A DNA stretch of 64,000 nt from Linepithema humile (taxonomy: Eukaryota; Arthropoda; Insecta; Hymenoptera; Formicidae), in assembly GCF_040581485.1 (NCBI RefSeq), contig NC_090134.1, forward strand, positions 21,351,698 through 21,415,697, read 5' to 3'. Position 1 is the stretch's first letter. Each line of letters begins with the position of its first letter. Below, in pieces: positions 40,309-53,149 of this stretch. Below the pieces are notes generated by a model, which made no database searches, was not told the DNA's origin, and was given only the letters and a program-made list of their open reading frames with translations. The position numbers were made by a program, and so were the translations under genes.

Positions 40309-41057
40309 CAGTGCTGTCGTACCCCGAACTTCCCTCACCCGACCTGACACCCCACCACCACGGCGGCTTCGACGAGTGTCCACTTCGCCTCACGTTGGGG
40401 AATCACCAGGGTGGGGTTATAGCTGAGGGAAGGGAAACACGTCGTGCCGCGAGAGGAGGTGGAGAGCGAGAACGGAGATACTGCTCCACAACGCTGTCTT
40501 GCTTTCCTGCTTCTTCGTTCACGGTCACACCCGCAGTAAAGCTCAACCTTAAGATGTCTTCAACTTGAGGTTGCATAGGGTCAGAACTCATCGCGAGGCT
40601 CAGCCGCGGATCACGAAATAAAGCGGGAGAAAAAGAAAAAAGTGTAAGGATTGACCTCGATAGCAGAAATATTGTATAACACACAATCGCTCGGTTACAT
40701 ATCGTAATTTAACGATTCAGAAGATCTAAGAGAGCCCGGTTAATTTTCAAAAAATATTGTCGAATGTTTAAAGAATATTTATGAGCTTCTGTTTTACGAA
40801 ATGACATTTCCCGTTGATTATCATACTGTTAAATAAATGTATAGTAATGTTTTATTCATCATAAATGATTAATAAAATAATTTGCATCGTATACATCTAT
40901 AAATCAAGATAATTATACGTATCGCCGGCACGATGCTGTTATATTTCTATTATAATGATACATATTAAATATTGAATCTTGAATGGAAATAGATGACAAG
41001 CATAAGACGTGTTAGCGATGTAACTGTCTCTGCTCAGTCTGCTGTTGACAATCTATA

Positions 41058-41404
41058 ACACAGTTCTACAAAAAATAGCTTTCTTTCGAATGCGAGATAT
41101 CATCTATTATAGTATTTTTAATGCTGAATACAATACCGGTTTTAAAAATGCTCCATCACGTCACAATTTTGAGAAATTCAAGGTCAAAGTTGTAAAAAAA
41201 AGGGCTATTTGACGTACCATGTTAGAACACGTCACATATCAGAGCTATAACATGGTAAAATAGTCCTTTTTTACAACTTTGACCTTGAATTTCTCAAAAT
41301 TGTGACGTGATGGAGCATTTTTAAAACTGGCACATTGTATTCAGCAGAAAAACTATAAAAGGACATATCTCGCAGTTTTGTACCTTTTTTTTGTTAAACT
41401 GTGT
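41058..41404. mobile_element. Palindromic MITE / foldback element
   Basis: The segment is an almost complete palindrome. Arms of about 160 bp (41058-41224 and 41248-41404) surround a loop of only about 23 nt. The inner half of the arms, from 'gctccatcacgtcacaat' to the poly-A/poly-T run, is essentially perfect for more than 50 bp. The outer halves are more diverged but clearly related: both contain 'gcgagatat', 'tgctgaata' and the terminal 'acacagtt'. There is no coding capacity. This is the structure of a miniature inverted-repeat element. No clear target-site duplication is visible. Transcribed from either strand it would form a long hairpin. Confidence 0.75.
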
Positions 41405-41892
41405 AATTTGCAACAGAGATTGAGATAGAATTCTATCTGAAATATTTTTCATGTAATAGAAAACGTTTAAAGAATCGGAATACACATATATCACTGATAT
41501 ACATTCTGTAATACGTGTATTCTGATTTTTCAATTATTATCCTCATTACACGATACTTAAAGTTATAAATAGAACTTTATTCCGAATTCTGCCGTAAATT
41601 ATAGATTATCTAAACTTAAAAAAAGATACAAATTTCACTAATGTAACGATAGCGTCGTTATCCGGAAAGAAATATATCACTTTGGCAGAAAGCGATTGTA
41701 CGAGCTTCAACTTTATCGCGTCATCGTGAGACGATTGCCGATGCTGCGACTGTTGCCGCGAGTTGAGAACCGCCGAGGGTACAGTATCAGGCCGGCTCCA
41801 CCTAGCATAGGGTGAACGGGTCGCGGAGGCCGTTGGTTCCTCATAGAGTTGCTCTCTTCTTATTATTATTACACGAACACGCGCACATGGGC

Positions 41893-42000
41893 GCGCTCGC
41901 TCGCTCGCTCGCTCGCTCGCAGGCAGACAGGCACGCACGCACGCACGCACGCACGACGCTCGCACGAACGCACGCACGCACGCACGCACGTACGTACGTA
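41893..42000. repeat. Compound tetranucleotide repeats (CGCT)n / (GCAC)n / (GTAC)n
   Basis: Seven CGCT units (41893-41920), six GCAC units (41931-41954), a second ACGC/GCAC block (about 41965-41990) and GTAC units at the end. The tract is CpG-rich. All frames across it give cysteine/valine/arginine/alanine or histidine/threonine-alanine runs, which explains the overlapping open frames on both strands. Confidence 0.9.
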
Positions 42001-44009
42001 ACGAACGCATGCGCGATCAGTGTCCCGTCGAAGGGGTCCGGAAACCGAAGCAAGTGGGGAGACCGAGACGCGACAAGAGGGGCGGAAGTACCCCGTCGTG
42101 GGGTGCACGCGGTGGAGAGGAAAACAGGTTGAATCGCGCGCGAGGCATCATGCTAACCGAAGCCGCGGTGGGGGGCAAAAGTGATTCACTTTCGGGGGGA
42201 TAGGGGAAATCACAACACGAGGGGGCGACGGCCGTAGGGGTGGGAGAGCCTCAAAGTGGTAGGAGAGATGGGCGCGCGAGGGGTGGTCAGCAGAGGTTGC
42301 CGCACTTTTACTCCTGCCTTACCGCGGATTACCATTATCATTATTCCTACTCTCGGTCGGGCGCCACACTGACAGCTCTATGTCAGAGCCACCGTTACGA
42401 TCGGCATGTTATGCGTGCTTCTCTGTCGTTCAGTTTTTTCTTTCTGTCTTTCCTTTTTTTTTTTTTCGCTTCGTTCCGCGTGCAGTCGTTTCCTTTGTCC
42501 TCTATATATGACAAAGGGATCGAATGCACCGCCTCGTGCAACTTTTTATCTCAAGTTATACGATACGTCACGACGCTTTGACCCGTATTATTCGCATTCT
42601 ACATTTTACGTTATAATTATTTAATTTTATAGTGATAATAATGGCCTCTGATGACGCTGACTTTTTTGAGGAATTTTGATAAATGTATTTTATATCCAGC
42701 GACTATGATATGTTTATTTGTATGGCAGAGTTAACGCGCGGAGAGAACGAGATATAGTCAAAGGACCGCGCAAAACGCGTATTAGAGTTATATGCGAAGA
42801 GAGAGATGCTCTTTCCCTCGCATGATTATCCGCGGTAATTTTCCTTTGCCGACGTACTATTTGTTTACCGAACATTATCGTACATAGTTGTGTTACAGTA
42901 ACCGCGGGCAAATCCGTCGAGACTCCATCGCCCGAACTTGCATCATGTTACTTATCGATAAGCGTTCTCTATTCTTGTTTAATACTCGCCAGATGTATTA
43001 ATAACGAGAGCAACGCGATATCGTTGTGTAAAGCTGCGTGGTTACCGTTTATCACTTGTTACAAAGCCTATTTTAAACGATTCATAATTCCAAATAGAAT
43101 TGTATCCGCGACTATGCGCGACGAATATAATTACAAACAAAAGATCGCACAACAAATCAAATTATAATAGAATTTTATTCTGATTTATCTAAAAATGAAC
43201 TTGAAACACAATTCGCAATTGTATTTGATATGGCGCAAAGTTCCGGAAGAATTCATAATTATACGCGATATATGAATAATTTATTTGAAAAGGTGAGTGA
43301 CCATTGTGAAAAAGCACAGCAACGTCAATAATTCCGTGATTTTTCAGAACGCGAGGTAATAAATACAAGGAACGTGAAATGCATCGAAACGTATTTCACT
43401 AATGTTTGCCGCACCGTTGAATAAAAAATTGTCAATTATTAAACGCGAGTTACGCGTTTAGCGATATCGTTCTCACGGCGCACGGATGCACGATGCGTTA
43501 ACCGAGGACGGTATCGCGGGACAAAACGGATTTATGCAGTCGGATATATTTATCGACTGGTCCTCAATAGCCGACTCGTGCTATTGGTATTACACAGTGG
43601 GCGATTATGCGTCCGAGAAACCCGACGTTCGGGGCGAAGGACCTCATTGCTCCTCGCGAGTCGGGAGAGACGGGATTATCGTGGTCGTCATATTCGTTAA
43701 ATCATTCGAGATCGGTCATACAGAATGCAACCGAGTGCAAGGCGCAATTATCGTTCATTCTGAGCAGGGGAGAAGAAGCACTCTCGGCTTCTCTCTCTCT
43801 CTTTCTTTTCTCTGGTTGTTCCTCCTCTCGCGCCCATCCCCGCGAGTTCCTCACCTTCCAGTTTCTCTTCAACCTTCGGAGTCCACGACCTTGGCGCTTC
43901 GACCGGTCGCCGTGATTTCGCCGTCGATTCCGAAGATGATATTCGCTGACCAATCACGACGAATGCGAGTAATCGCATTGCTACATTACATGCCGTGTTG
44001 CGAGATTAT

Positions 44010-44030
44010 ATTGCAATATCATATTGCAAT
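44010..44030. repeat. Near-perfect 21-nt palindrome ATTGCAATAT...
   Basis: ATTGCAATAT, one base, then ATATTGCAAT. The half-sites resemble a C/EBP-type ATTGCNNAAT site. It may be chance in AT-rich DNA. Confidence 0.5.
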
Positions 44031-44077
44031 AATTTCTGATAAAGAAAATTGCGGTCGTGTTTCGGTCTACATGCTGC

Positions 44078-44089
44078 CCCCCCCCCCCC
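44078..44089. repeat. C12 homopolymer
   Basis: A run of 12 C. A similar C11 run is at 40147-40157. Both lie in C/T-rich, CpG-rich blocks. Confidence 0.95.
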
Positions 44090-45938
44090 GCTCGCGGACA
44101 CCTGCGATCCCTCGATCCCAAAATTACCGCTCGACACAATTACCGCCATATCTTCGGTCTTAGCTGAATATTAAGAATGGGATGTGCACCTTTCGGACAA
44201 GCCTCGCGACACGCTAAATTAAGAAAGTATTTTTAGACAATGTTTATTCAGTTTCAAACGAGTAATCACTGCGACAGCGAAATCATGACGGTGGGCGCAT
44301 AAGCGAGGAAAAGACGCTCATCATGCATTCTCGCAATCAGCAGCGGTTGCAAAATAAAATCGTCCCCGTGCACACACGATCGGAAGGCCACCACACCCAC
44401 TCGGTCTCGGTGCGCGCACCAGATCGCGCCTTTTACCTGTCATCCGTGAGTAATAATCTTGTAAAGCCGCGCATCCCATGGATGGGTTATGGGAGGACGC
44501 GCCCCGTAGAAGAGAGGACGAGACGAGGGAGAGAAGAACGAACGAGGAGCGAGAAGAAAGGATCAACAACCTGCGGCGCGCTCCTTTCCGCGGTATCCTC
44601 TCTCCCTCCGGCGAGACCAGTGAGCTACGCTGACAACGGCGAATCTATTCGCGCTCTCTCCGGCGCTGACCACTGGCTAAGAAACGTTAACAAGCCTTCC
44701 TCTCGATGAACTTTGAATACTTTGTAGAACAGTTAAGAGATGGAAACGTTTATAATCCGCGCTTCAGTGCAGATTTGAAAACTGGCACCAATTATCGCGA
44801 TTAATTTCGTACATTTGATATCGCTGTGGAATAATGACAAAAATATTCGGCAAGTTTTACGATATTAAGAGCATGCGAGTCCAGCAAAAAAATATCTAAA
44901 GTAAATTATTTTAACTGCTTGTAACAGCGCGCGAAAATTTATAGTTCGATCGTTAATAGCGTACTTTCGCACGGTCTACAAATGTAATCGAAATTCGTCA
45001 AAATTGCTTAGAGGCTTAGGAAATGTGCGAATGTTACTCCCGTGAAAAGCATAATACGGAGTACCTGCATCGAGCATGCACACATCCCAGCCCGCCATAC
45101 CTAACGGTCGCGAGGAGCTTCAGCCATTATCGCGGCGATTGCCGAGTACCTGCCAGTGTTAACTCGTGGCCACGCAGATATCCGCGCAGCGAGGAGGTGC
45201 GCGAGTATCGGCAAGGTTAATGCCACCGAGAGAGAAGATCGAGAGGAACGCTCGAATCCTAGTTATCGGCCACACCCGATAGGACGCGCGAGAAGATGAC
45301 GAGGAGGCGAGAGTGTTTATCGGCACTCCGCGCCGATCGTTTGCAGAACTGCTCGTCTACGCGTCTGCGTTAATCCCGAGGGTCGTAACATGATCCATGT
45401 AATTAAGTACACATCTATGAAACATTGTAATTTGCACTGTCTGATTAGCGGCGCGAGATTGACGCGCAAACGATGAGCATGTAATACATACGAAGGTTGA
45501 TATTGCAAATGGCCGTGCAATTTTAATTTTTCGAATGTGATTCTATTGGATAAATAAATGCCAGAATTATATAGAGCTTATTTCAAACGGTCATATTTGA
45601 TGCGAGAGAAAATCAGGTTTACAAAAAGTGCAGGCTGCAGGAATGCGAGAACGCCGAGAAAAGTTAAACGTGAATTGCTCGTGATTTTAAAGAAATCTCG
45701 AATGAACGAATGAACAAGTTTCGCTCCGTTTCCGCCCGTGATGATTAATAAATAATTATTCACGTGTGTCCAATTGTTCAACTGCTTCTTACAAGAATTT
45801 CTTTCTAAATGATGCTTTCCACGACGACGAGGTATTAATAGCCATGAGAAAAGCATGCGTATGCAGTTACTTGAAAAGTCCAAAGTTGATATCTATTCGC
45901 TGTATTATCGTTCTTAAAATAGAGAGCAACGAACTTAC

Positions 45939-46158
45939 ATGGCGCGACAGCACTCGTGCCTTAATTCTCTCCTTCATAATACTGCTCGCACAGACGGCTA
46001 AACTAGAGTATTATTCACAGACTAATATTAGAACCGCAATGGTCACCGCGAAAGTCAATCCTGCCACGAACGCAGCTGGAAAGAAATCAGACAATGTAAT
46101 TTTCGTTCCAATTATGTTCGGATTCATTGCGTTAAAAGCAACAAAATAGTAATTTAAT
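45939..46158 (-). other. Possible minus-strand exon with a membrane-like C-terminal peptide
   Basis: A good minus-strand acceptor, CTTATCTTTTTCAG, ends at 46159 and a good donor, GTAAGTTCG, starts at 45938, giving a 220-nt candidate exon. Only one frame stays open after the acceptor. It runs 48 codons from 46157 and stops at TAA (46013-46011). The peptide contains a 22-residue hydrophobic stretch (FFPAAFVAGLTFAVTIAVLI, then LV) near its end, like a membrane helix. It could be a terminal coding exon that stops at 46011, an exon with a premature stop, or a chance combination. I do not recognise a family. A plus-strand frame overlaps it and is also open, which lowers confidence. Confidence 0.2.
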
Positions 46159-46286
46159 CTGAAAAAGATAAGAGTGAACCGTTCGTGACGTCACGCGATG
46201 ACTATCATGTGTAGAGACAGTTTCCTTTACAAGACGGAATAGTTTATACTAGTAATATTTCAGAAATATAGATAGACAGACGGATA

Positions 46287-46344
46287 GAAAGGCGCGACTG
46301 TGAAGTCGTGGCGCTTTCACCGAATCAGAGATACTGAAGTATCT
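46287..46344. repeat. Two adjacent small hairpins
   Basis: 'gaaaggcgcgact' pairs with 'agtcgtggcgctttc' (46287-46318, with bulges). Ten bases later AGATACT pairs with AGTATCT (46329-46344, 2-nt loop). A TATAAATAG-like sequence follows near 46380. No known RNA family is recognised. Confidence 0.35.
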
Positions 46345-49300
46345 AAACAGAAAGGTGGAAGTACTTAGAAACTTCGATGTATAAATAGCATGTGTCTTGT
46401 TATACAAATGCTTTTTCACTTCTTATTTTTTTAATACTTCTCTCTCTTAATATTCACGATTGTCATACTTGCGAGTTTTACGAAAAACATGTATGCTCCG
46501 CGAATATAAAAAACTATAGAGTATAGAATTTAATTAATAAACGTATAAAAATTAAGAATTTTTATTTTAGACAATAACAACTATATTTAAATAAAAATTT
46601 CAAATTTAGTCACATAATTATTTAAAATAAAATCTAGTTGCCTGAAAATTTGAAAAATTGATAGATCAAGAATTTTCTCGTCGATAGTGAGTGGAATTTT
46701 TCGTGCTATCGTCGAGTTAATAATATCTCAAATGACAACTCATTCGAATACACGGCGAGATGAGCGCCCCTGCTTACGAAGGGTGCACAACTCCGGCACG
46801 GTATTACACGGCGTGTCGGTATGGGTCGGTATACTAAGACTTGTCTCCATAAAACCAGCACAGCTGTTTCGTATCTTTTTCTCTCGGTCGGCCTGCCGAC
46901 TCTCATCCCTTGCATCGGTGTGTCCCCTTCCGTTCCATCTCGGGCGCATCGCGCATCGACCCTTCCCGCTCGTAGACGCAAATCCTACGTGCCCCCTCGA
47001 TAGGAAGAACGCAGGGATACACGATTCAAACTTAGCACGCGCACGGTTGTTGGAAACATTCGTATTATAGTTTCAATTTCTCTTTGATTTTATTAGTATC
47101 ACTATTAAAATGGCAGCGCTATTATTCCTGTTTCATATCGAAATTGAGATATAGAAGCAAATCAGGCGACTCCTTTGCATTCTATTTTTACTTCTTTCTT
47201 CATAAATAGAACAAATTAATGTAAGAAATAAATAATATAAAATAAATTAGTGCATAATACTTTAGATAAAGTGAATTTTCTTCTATACTCTTCAATTTTT
47301 GTTTCGTGTGTGATTTCGATTGCAACATGGCACGAGTATCTGATATCTTAATATGCGAGTTGCATAAAAGGTTTAACGAGAACTTTTAGAACCTTCTCTT
47401 GACCCAGTTTACGCTCGTTACACTTTAAACCTCTACTCTGAGAATTACTTTTGTTATATCAATTCTATTACATGGCATACGAAAGTTACGACAATGTAAT
47501 GACGATGATTGACACACAAAAAATCACTTTGTCCAATGATAGTCCAATCTTATCTTACAAATATTTTTCTCCGAGTCATTCGAGACATCTAACCGTTGCT
47601 TGTAAACAAGTGCATAACCGAATCGTTCTTAACTTATCAGTATTCGATGCTCCTGTTTAATACCAAAGAAGAAAAATTGTAAACGACACAGCATAAACTC
47701 AAGGTTTCTAAGTCGTAAAAAAATAATTTCCAAGGTAACTTTGACGATTTCGAATACTTTCTGAAATGTACTACAACGAACTGAGCACTAAATAGAAACG
47801 AAATAAAACATAAAAAAACTTTTACCTGCCGGCAGTATTATAGATACTACAAAAGAATTTATAAATTTAAAAATATCTTTCTAGAAAGGCGTTTTGGTTT
47901 GCAGAACATAATTATTTCCTGTCTTCTCCGAATATGTACACCCGAACACGTCATTTTCCTAGACAATTGTACAAGAAAACGATGTGCCGGCACGAATTCG
48001 TTCCGCCACCAGGCAGCACCAGCACTCGGTAATTTTCAAATCCTGCGCCGGCAAGTGCGAATGTACTGCAGCTCTTTCGCAGGCTTTTCAAACGGGAGAA
48101 TCCCTTTTTAAGGATAATGGTGGTTTCGAGTTACGCCCGTACGCGCAGTCATCGAGACGCGCGAGTTCGCTTACGATAGAAGATGCAATGTTACTTGCCC
48201 AACGTGTAATTCACTTAATAACGTTCTCTCTATCTCTCCGTCTCTCTTTTTCTCTCTCCGCGCCTCTCTCTTTCTCTCCCTCCCACTACCTCTTGGATTT
48301 CCCTCCTCGCGAACGCTTCGTGCGAGAGTTAATTACCTGTTACACACTTCGTAGAGTAGAAAATGCCAGTTTCTAATCTCCGTCTATGTAAATCGAGCTC
48401 GATTCCTAGTTTTTTCGAATATAATGGAAAACTCGCAAGTGACAGGAACAATCTCGAGCGGTTGGGCAAAACATTTTGCAAAATGTAAAAAAAAAATATT
48501 ACCAATGTATGTCTAACGTTAAACCTACTTTCTGACAATAATTGTTTACAGGCGTGTAAAAGAGCAATTAAAAATTTCACACTATTACCAGAAATAATAA
48601 TGTAAGACTGATATAAATTGATTTTTATCGATTCTTTCTACATGCGGACCGTAATTTTTTTCATCGGCATGCGATAAAGCGGCGATGCCACATTTGTGTT
48701 ACTAGAAAGGGTCTCTACGGACGATAGGAATCAAGCGCGCCGACACCGTCGGTCAGGACGGAAGCACACGGAAGAAGTCGGTCGTGTCCCTCTTCGTTTA
48801 CCCCAATAGCGATCAGTGAGCGATGAGCGAGTCGGTGTTCGAGGACATTCCTCCCGTTATGTGCAAACGACGTTGTACCTATTCTTCGCGCTTATAACGT
48901 CGCGTCGCCACGCGTCCCTCGCCCCTCGGACTTTCGAGCGGATGTCGTTCCACGATTTGAGCACCGCTGTACACAGGAAACGTTTGTAGTGCGATTAATA
49001 CCGAGAGGCGTGTACTACCCGGATCGCGTACATCGGCTGTCAGCTGTCGTCGAAGAGGGTCCAGAGCACCGGCGAGCGAGCGAGCAAGCACGACCTTGCC
49101 GACCAGTTGTCTTCGCTCCGGTCGGCTAATTAATGCCGCAACGTCGCGCGCGCGCGCTACGTGCGTCACGGCGACAGCGGCGGCGTCGGTGATAAGCCCG
49201 CGATCGCGACGCCGTCGCGTATCGACGCGTCGTCGCCGAATTAGTTAGTATTACCAAGCCCGAATGAATTCGACATGCTCGCGTGGGATGTTTCAACGAA

Positions 49301-51466
49301 CCTTTGACTTCGGGACATGACACGCACAATTAAACCTCGGGGTTCGTCCGATCGGCCCCGTGTAATTCAATCAATATAATTTAAGATAATTTAGGTTAAT
49401 TGCTTGCAATCCCTAATCATTCGTCCAATCTAATTGTATTAATAACAGTAACGAATTAAGCACGGAAAACCGGAGCAAAAGGGTATCATAGACATTAAAT
49501 AGCGAGTACCGATTTATCGTTAAAGGGCAGCGAATATGAGAACGAATCAAAATCAAGAAACTATGAAAAGATGAAGCAGGGAAAATCAGGAAGATTTAAA
49601 ACAGCGAAATAAAAAAAAATCATTCAAATCTACCTGCTGCATATTTGAGAGAGCTCAAAACGAGTTTGTCTTCTTTTAACTGTCTTTGAAACTTTATCAT
49701 GCAAAATTCAAGATATGTTTAAATTGCGATTAAATTTTATTACATATTTCATTGGATCAATAGCACACTGAAGTGTGACGTGTTTAGATCTTAATAATAA
49801 ATGTAAAATCACGATGCATCGCACGCGCACCCGCCGCGATTGCGAAGAGTGGGGAATCGATTAAACGAAGCCGCGGCGGAGTTCCCTCTCGATTAAAGCA
49901 GTCTGGAAAAACTCGTTTGCTCAAACTGTGTCACTGTCACGGTAATTGGCGAAAAAGTCGAGTTTCTTCGCTGCGAGAGAAGTCGTATCGATACGCAGCG
50001 GCGCACGTTCCTCTCCTCTCGCTTCGTCGCAAAAAACCATCGAGTTTTTCTTTAATTCAATCACTGAGCCTCTCGTTATCAGAATATATGTATTCATTAT
50101 ACATTCATGCATACGATTATAAAAACCTGCCGTCTAAATAGATCTAACGTGTCTATTTCTGGAGAAACTATTCAACTTATGCTCGTATATATCATATTAT
50201 ATATCGTGGATAATTTATTCTTGCAGTCCCGTAAATTTAATCACAGATTCTTCGCTAAATACAGACTTTCTCAAGCATTGCTTTTATACACAATTGATAT
50301 CTGAAACATTTATATATAATTAGCGTACTTATTTACTTTCGCTCTAGCGAAACAAACATTTTATCGTTTTATTGAACTGCCAAGTGATTAAAAATTAAAC
50401 AATTCTTTCAATGCGATATCAAAGATCTGACCAATATGATACGTAATTTGCGACACGTTCCACATTCCTACAAGACTTTAGTTCGCGTTGCGAAATGCGC
50501 GCGATAGTCGCGATAGTCAAAGGCACTCTATGCTGCACTGAAACTCTAGGAGCCCGCTCTCCGGTCGAACGCAATCTATTATTACGGACCACTGTGAGTT
50601 TAACGTGCCTAGCTTATCTGCGTTCACTGTCGGGTGCGTACTATTTCCCGCGTATCCGAATTGCCTCGAAGCGTTTTATGCACAGATTCACGGTAAAGCA
50701 GCGTATTTCTCGATTAGTGCATCTACGAGAATTAGTAGTGATACGAGAAATTCAGAATGCGATTAACGTTACACGTGTAAGAATCAATAGCACCGTACGT
50801 AAATACGTACACAAAACCAAGAAAAAAATTGACACCGTTCAAATGTCTCAAATATTCCACATTTGATTTTACAAAATTCATTATCACGATTTTCAGACTC
50901 CACCGTAGAACTTTTTTCAAACAATTTTAGATTCGGCAACTCCAAATGCTATCCAGTTTGCAAAAAATCCGGAAAATAATTCATGAAATAATTCCTGCTC
51001 CAAATGTTTATCAAAATGAAAAAAGTGAACGATGAGCACAACAAAATTCGAGTATAATTCTACATTTCATGCTATCGTATCCTATTAAAAGTTTAACAGT
51101 ATCGAAGTGCCGATATTTCATTTTGAATAAATGAGATAATATTTCGGCATATACATTAACTTTTAATGATTCGTGAGATATTTCGAAATCAGTCTCATAC
51201 TTTGCTGCTGTTTATTTTTAAAATATATGTTATTTTCTACAATTAAATTTTTATAATTAAAAACGATCCGTGCTCCTCTACAGATTAAATATTTTCATCA
51301 TCAATAGTGACTTTAATTTAAAAAATAAATTGAAAAAATGGCAAGTTTTGGAAAGTCTGGACTTGTTCTCGATGTTAAGTATCAATAGAAGACAGTATCG
51401 AATAGTATCGACATCTTAAATCTAAACGTTATCCCTGCACGCGCTGGATGATCACGCGGTCCGGAC
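46345..51466. other. Unannotated DNA
   Basis: AT-rich with CpG-rich patches at 46740-47000 and 48680-49350. The frames over these patches overlap on both strands. Apart from the CT/GA tract at 48221-48285 nothing distinctive is seen. Confidence 0.4.
48221..48285 (-). promoter_or_regulatory. GAGA-rich tract (minus strand)
   Basis: The plus strand is almost pure C/T with repeated CTCTCT, giving GAGAG cores on the minus strand. No gene is evident next to it. Confidence 0.35.
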
Positions 51467-51943
51467 CACGTGGACAAAAAAGCGAGAAGGAAACGGGCGT
51501 GGACGAGAGGATACGGACGTTTACCACGATCACAAAAACCACAGAGCTGGTAAGCGGGGGAGGAGAGATATCGACAGACGCCTAATTTGAACTCGCCGCG
51601 AGCATATAGCCGTCTTCATCGATCGACCGTCACCTTGAATTAAGTGTCTCGGAAAGACCGACTATTCGGTCGCGGTAAAGAAAGAAATATCTTTAATCGG
51701 ATGATAAAGACAACGTTATAATAACACAAAACGTAAAATTATAGTCCGCTCTTGTTGCATTTATTCCGTACTCTTTTTCACCTTAGTAAATATTTAAAGT
51801 ACGGATTAATCTCAAGGATTTTTGTTGAAATTCGAATAATATACCTCCTTGACAAAGTTTCTTAATCCGAAATTCGAAACACGTGGAACATCATAACGTG
51901 CCACGAAATGGGAAACGTCGCGCATGGACGTTTGGCTTTAATT

Positions 51944-51999
51944 TTAACACGTGCCTTTTAACACGTGCCTTTTAACACGTGCTTTTTAATACGTGCCTT
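51944..51999. promoter_or_regulatory. 4 x 14-bp tandem array of E-boxes
   Basis: Four head-to-tail copies of the 14-mer TTAACACGTGCCTT are present. Copies 1-2 are identical, copy 3 differs at one position and copy 4 at one position that changes CACGTG to TACGTG. The palindromic E-box CACGTG stands at 51948, 51962 and 51976. Two more single CACGTG sites lie upstream, at 51880 and 51467. CACGTG is the core site for bHLH and bHLH-PAS dimers such as Clock/Cycle and Myc/Max. The array is seen directly; a regulatory role is inference. It could equally be a slippage-generated minisatellite. Confidence 0.55.
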
Positions 52000-52898
52000 A
52001 AAACTTCTAGTTTAATTTATTTCAATATATAATGTGATGTATAAGGTAAACGTTTACAAGATTGAAAACTTTTAAGTACTTCATACATAATTTTACGATA
52101 TTTCACTTAAATGGATTAATAATAAAAAACAACTTTACCTTCCAAGCTTTCCAAATTAAATATCTCATCGAAAGAGAAAGTGAGTCACCCAAGTTGATCT
52201 TGATGACAATGATTGAGGAGACAAAACTTATTTTTGCGTTATTCTTTTAAAGAAATTCTTAGCGTCCAGCTTAATTGTGCAAATTTGTTAACCTATTTTT
52301 TTAATGCTCTATTTGTATCTATTTTTTTATAAATGCTACAAACAAAATTCCCAAGTAGCAAATAATCGTCATCTTTGATTATTGTAACAACAAAAAGATG
52401 GCAATCGCTTGCTATTGGGGTTATTATTAATATAAACATTCTGATAAAAATATTAATATTTTCCTTATTAAAAAATTAATTTTTTAAAAGTATGTTAACA
52501 AGTTCACAAAATTCAATAATGTTCCTCCGGACAGCCGACACTTTCACTTCATATGCGAAAAAAAGAATGTAGTTTACAAGATGGTGATTCAATATCACAT
52601 GGTTAAAACAATTTCATTATATTGTTAGAGTCGCACGTTCATAATTCACTTTACACGCACAACTAAATTATTTTTTAATTTTCGATTATACTTCGGCAAT
52701 ATTTTTTTTGTTAAAAGAATTCATGCAACTACTTAAAAATTTCCTATGAAAAACAGCTTTTTCTCACAACTTTCTCTTCAAAAGTGAGATAATGTATGAC
52801 AAGTTTAGGAGATTGCAGCGCCTCTAGCTTAGAATTTCTTTATGACGGTCAAACGACGTCAAAGACGTTTGGACCAATCAAATGATTACTTGTGAAAA

Positions 52899-52980
52899 AT
52901 TACCTGTTAGTTTGAGCGAACTAAAGATACCTATTTCGAGTAAAACTAAAGATACCTGTTATTTCGAGTAAACTAAAGAT
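52899..52980. repeat. Short tandem repeat, about 26-bp unit
   Basis: The block AACTAAAGATACCT(GTT)ATTTCGAGTA occurs at 52919-52943 and 52944-52970 and then starts again at 52971-52980. The sequence just before it (from about 52899, 'acctgttagtttgagcg') looks like a more diverged copy. Unit length changes by a 3-bp indel, typical of local duplication. Confidence 0.7.
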
Positions 52981-53149
52981 AAAAGTATTTTTCAATCAAA
53001 TGACTCTAAACAGGCACGTATATGGTAACCTATTAAAACTATTGTGGCAAGAATGTTCCCTAAAAATGTATAAATTTTTCTGTCTTTTAAAAACAGAACT
53101 TTCGGACTTTTACAAAACGCTGAAGAGAATATTTGGAATTCATATTCAA

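Larger units (their letters stand above)
35831..41057. other. Series of CpG-rich blocks
   Basis: CpG-rich blocks at 35930-36130, 36690-37330, 37600-38260 and 39700-40620 alternate with AT-rich DNA. They hold CG dinucleotide tracts and CT/GA-rich runs. Open frames are numerous, short, overlapping on opposite strands and without domains. Such blocks in insects are often promoters or enhancers, but no transcript can be placed. Confidence 0.4.
42001..45938. other. Unannotated CpG-rich to AT-rich DNA
   Basis: CpG-rich to about 42320, then AT-rich, then CpG/CT-rich at 43480-44160 and 44300-44700. A 225-codon plus-strand frame at 43486-44163 crosses CT-rich DNA and a C12 run and shows no domain. 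No gene is supported. Confidence 0.4.

Noticed and set aside
41606..42132. Cys/Val/Arg/Ala-rich frames
   Set aside because: Translations of the CGCT/GCAC tetranucleotide repeats, open on both strands at once.
43486..44163. 225-codon plus-strand frame
   Set aside because: It crosses a CT-rich tract and a C12 run, changes composition along its length, and has overlapping frames on both strands. No family resemblance.
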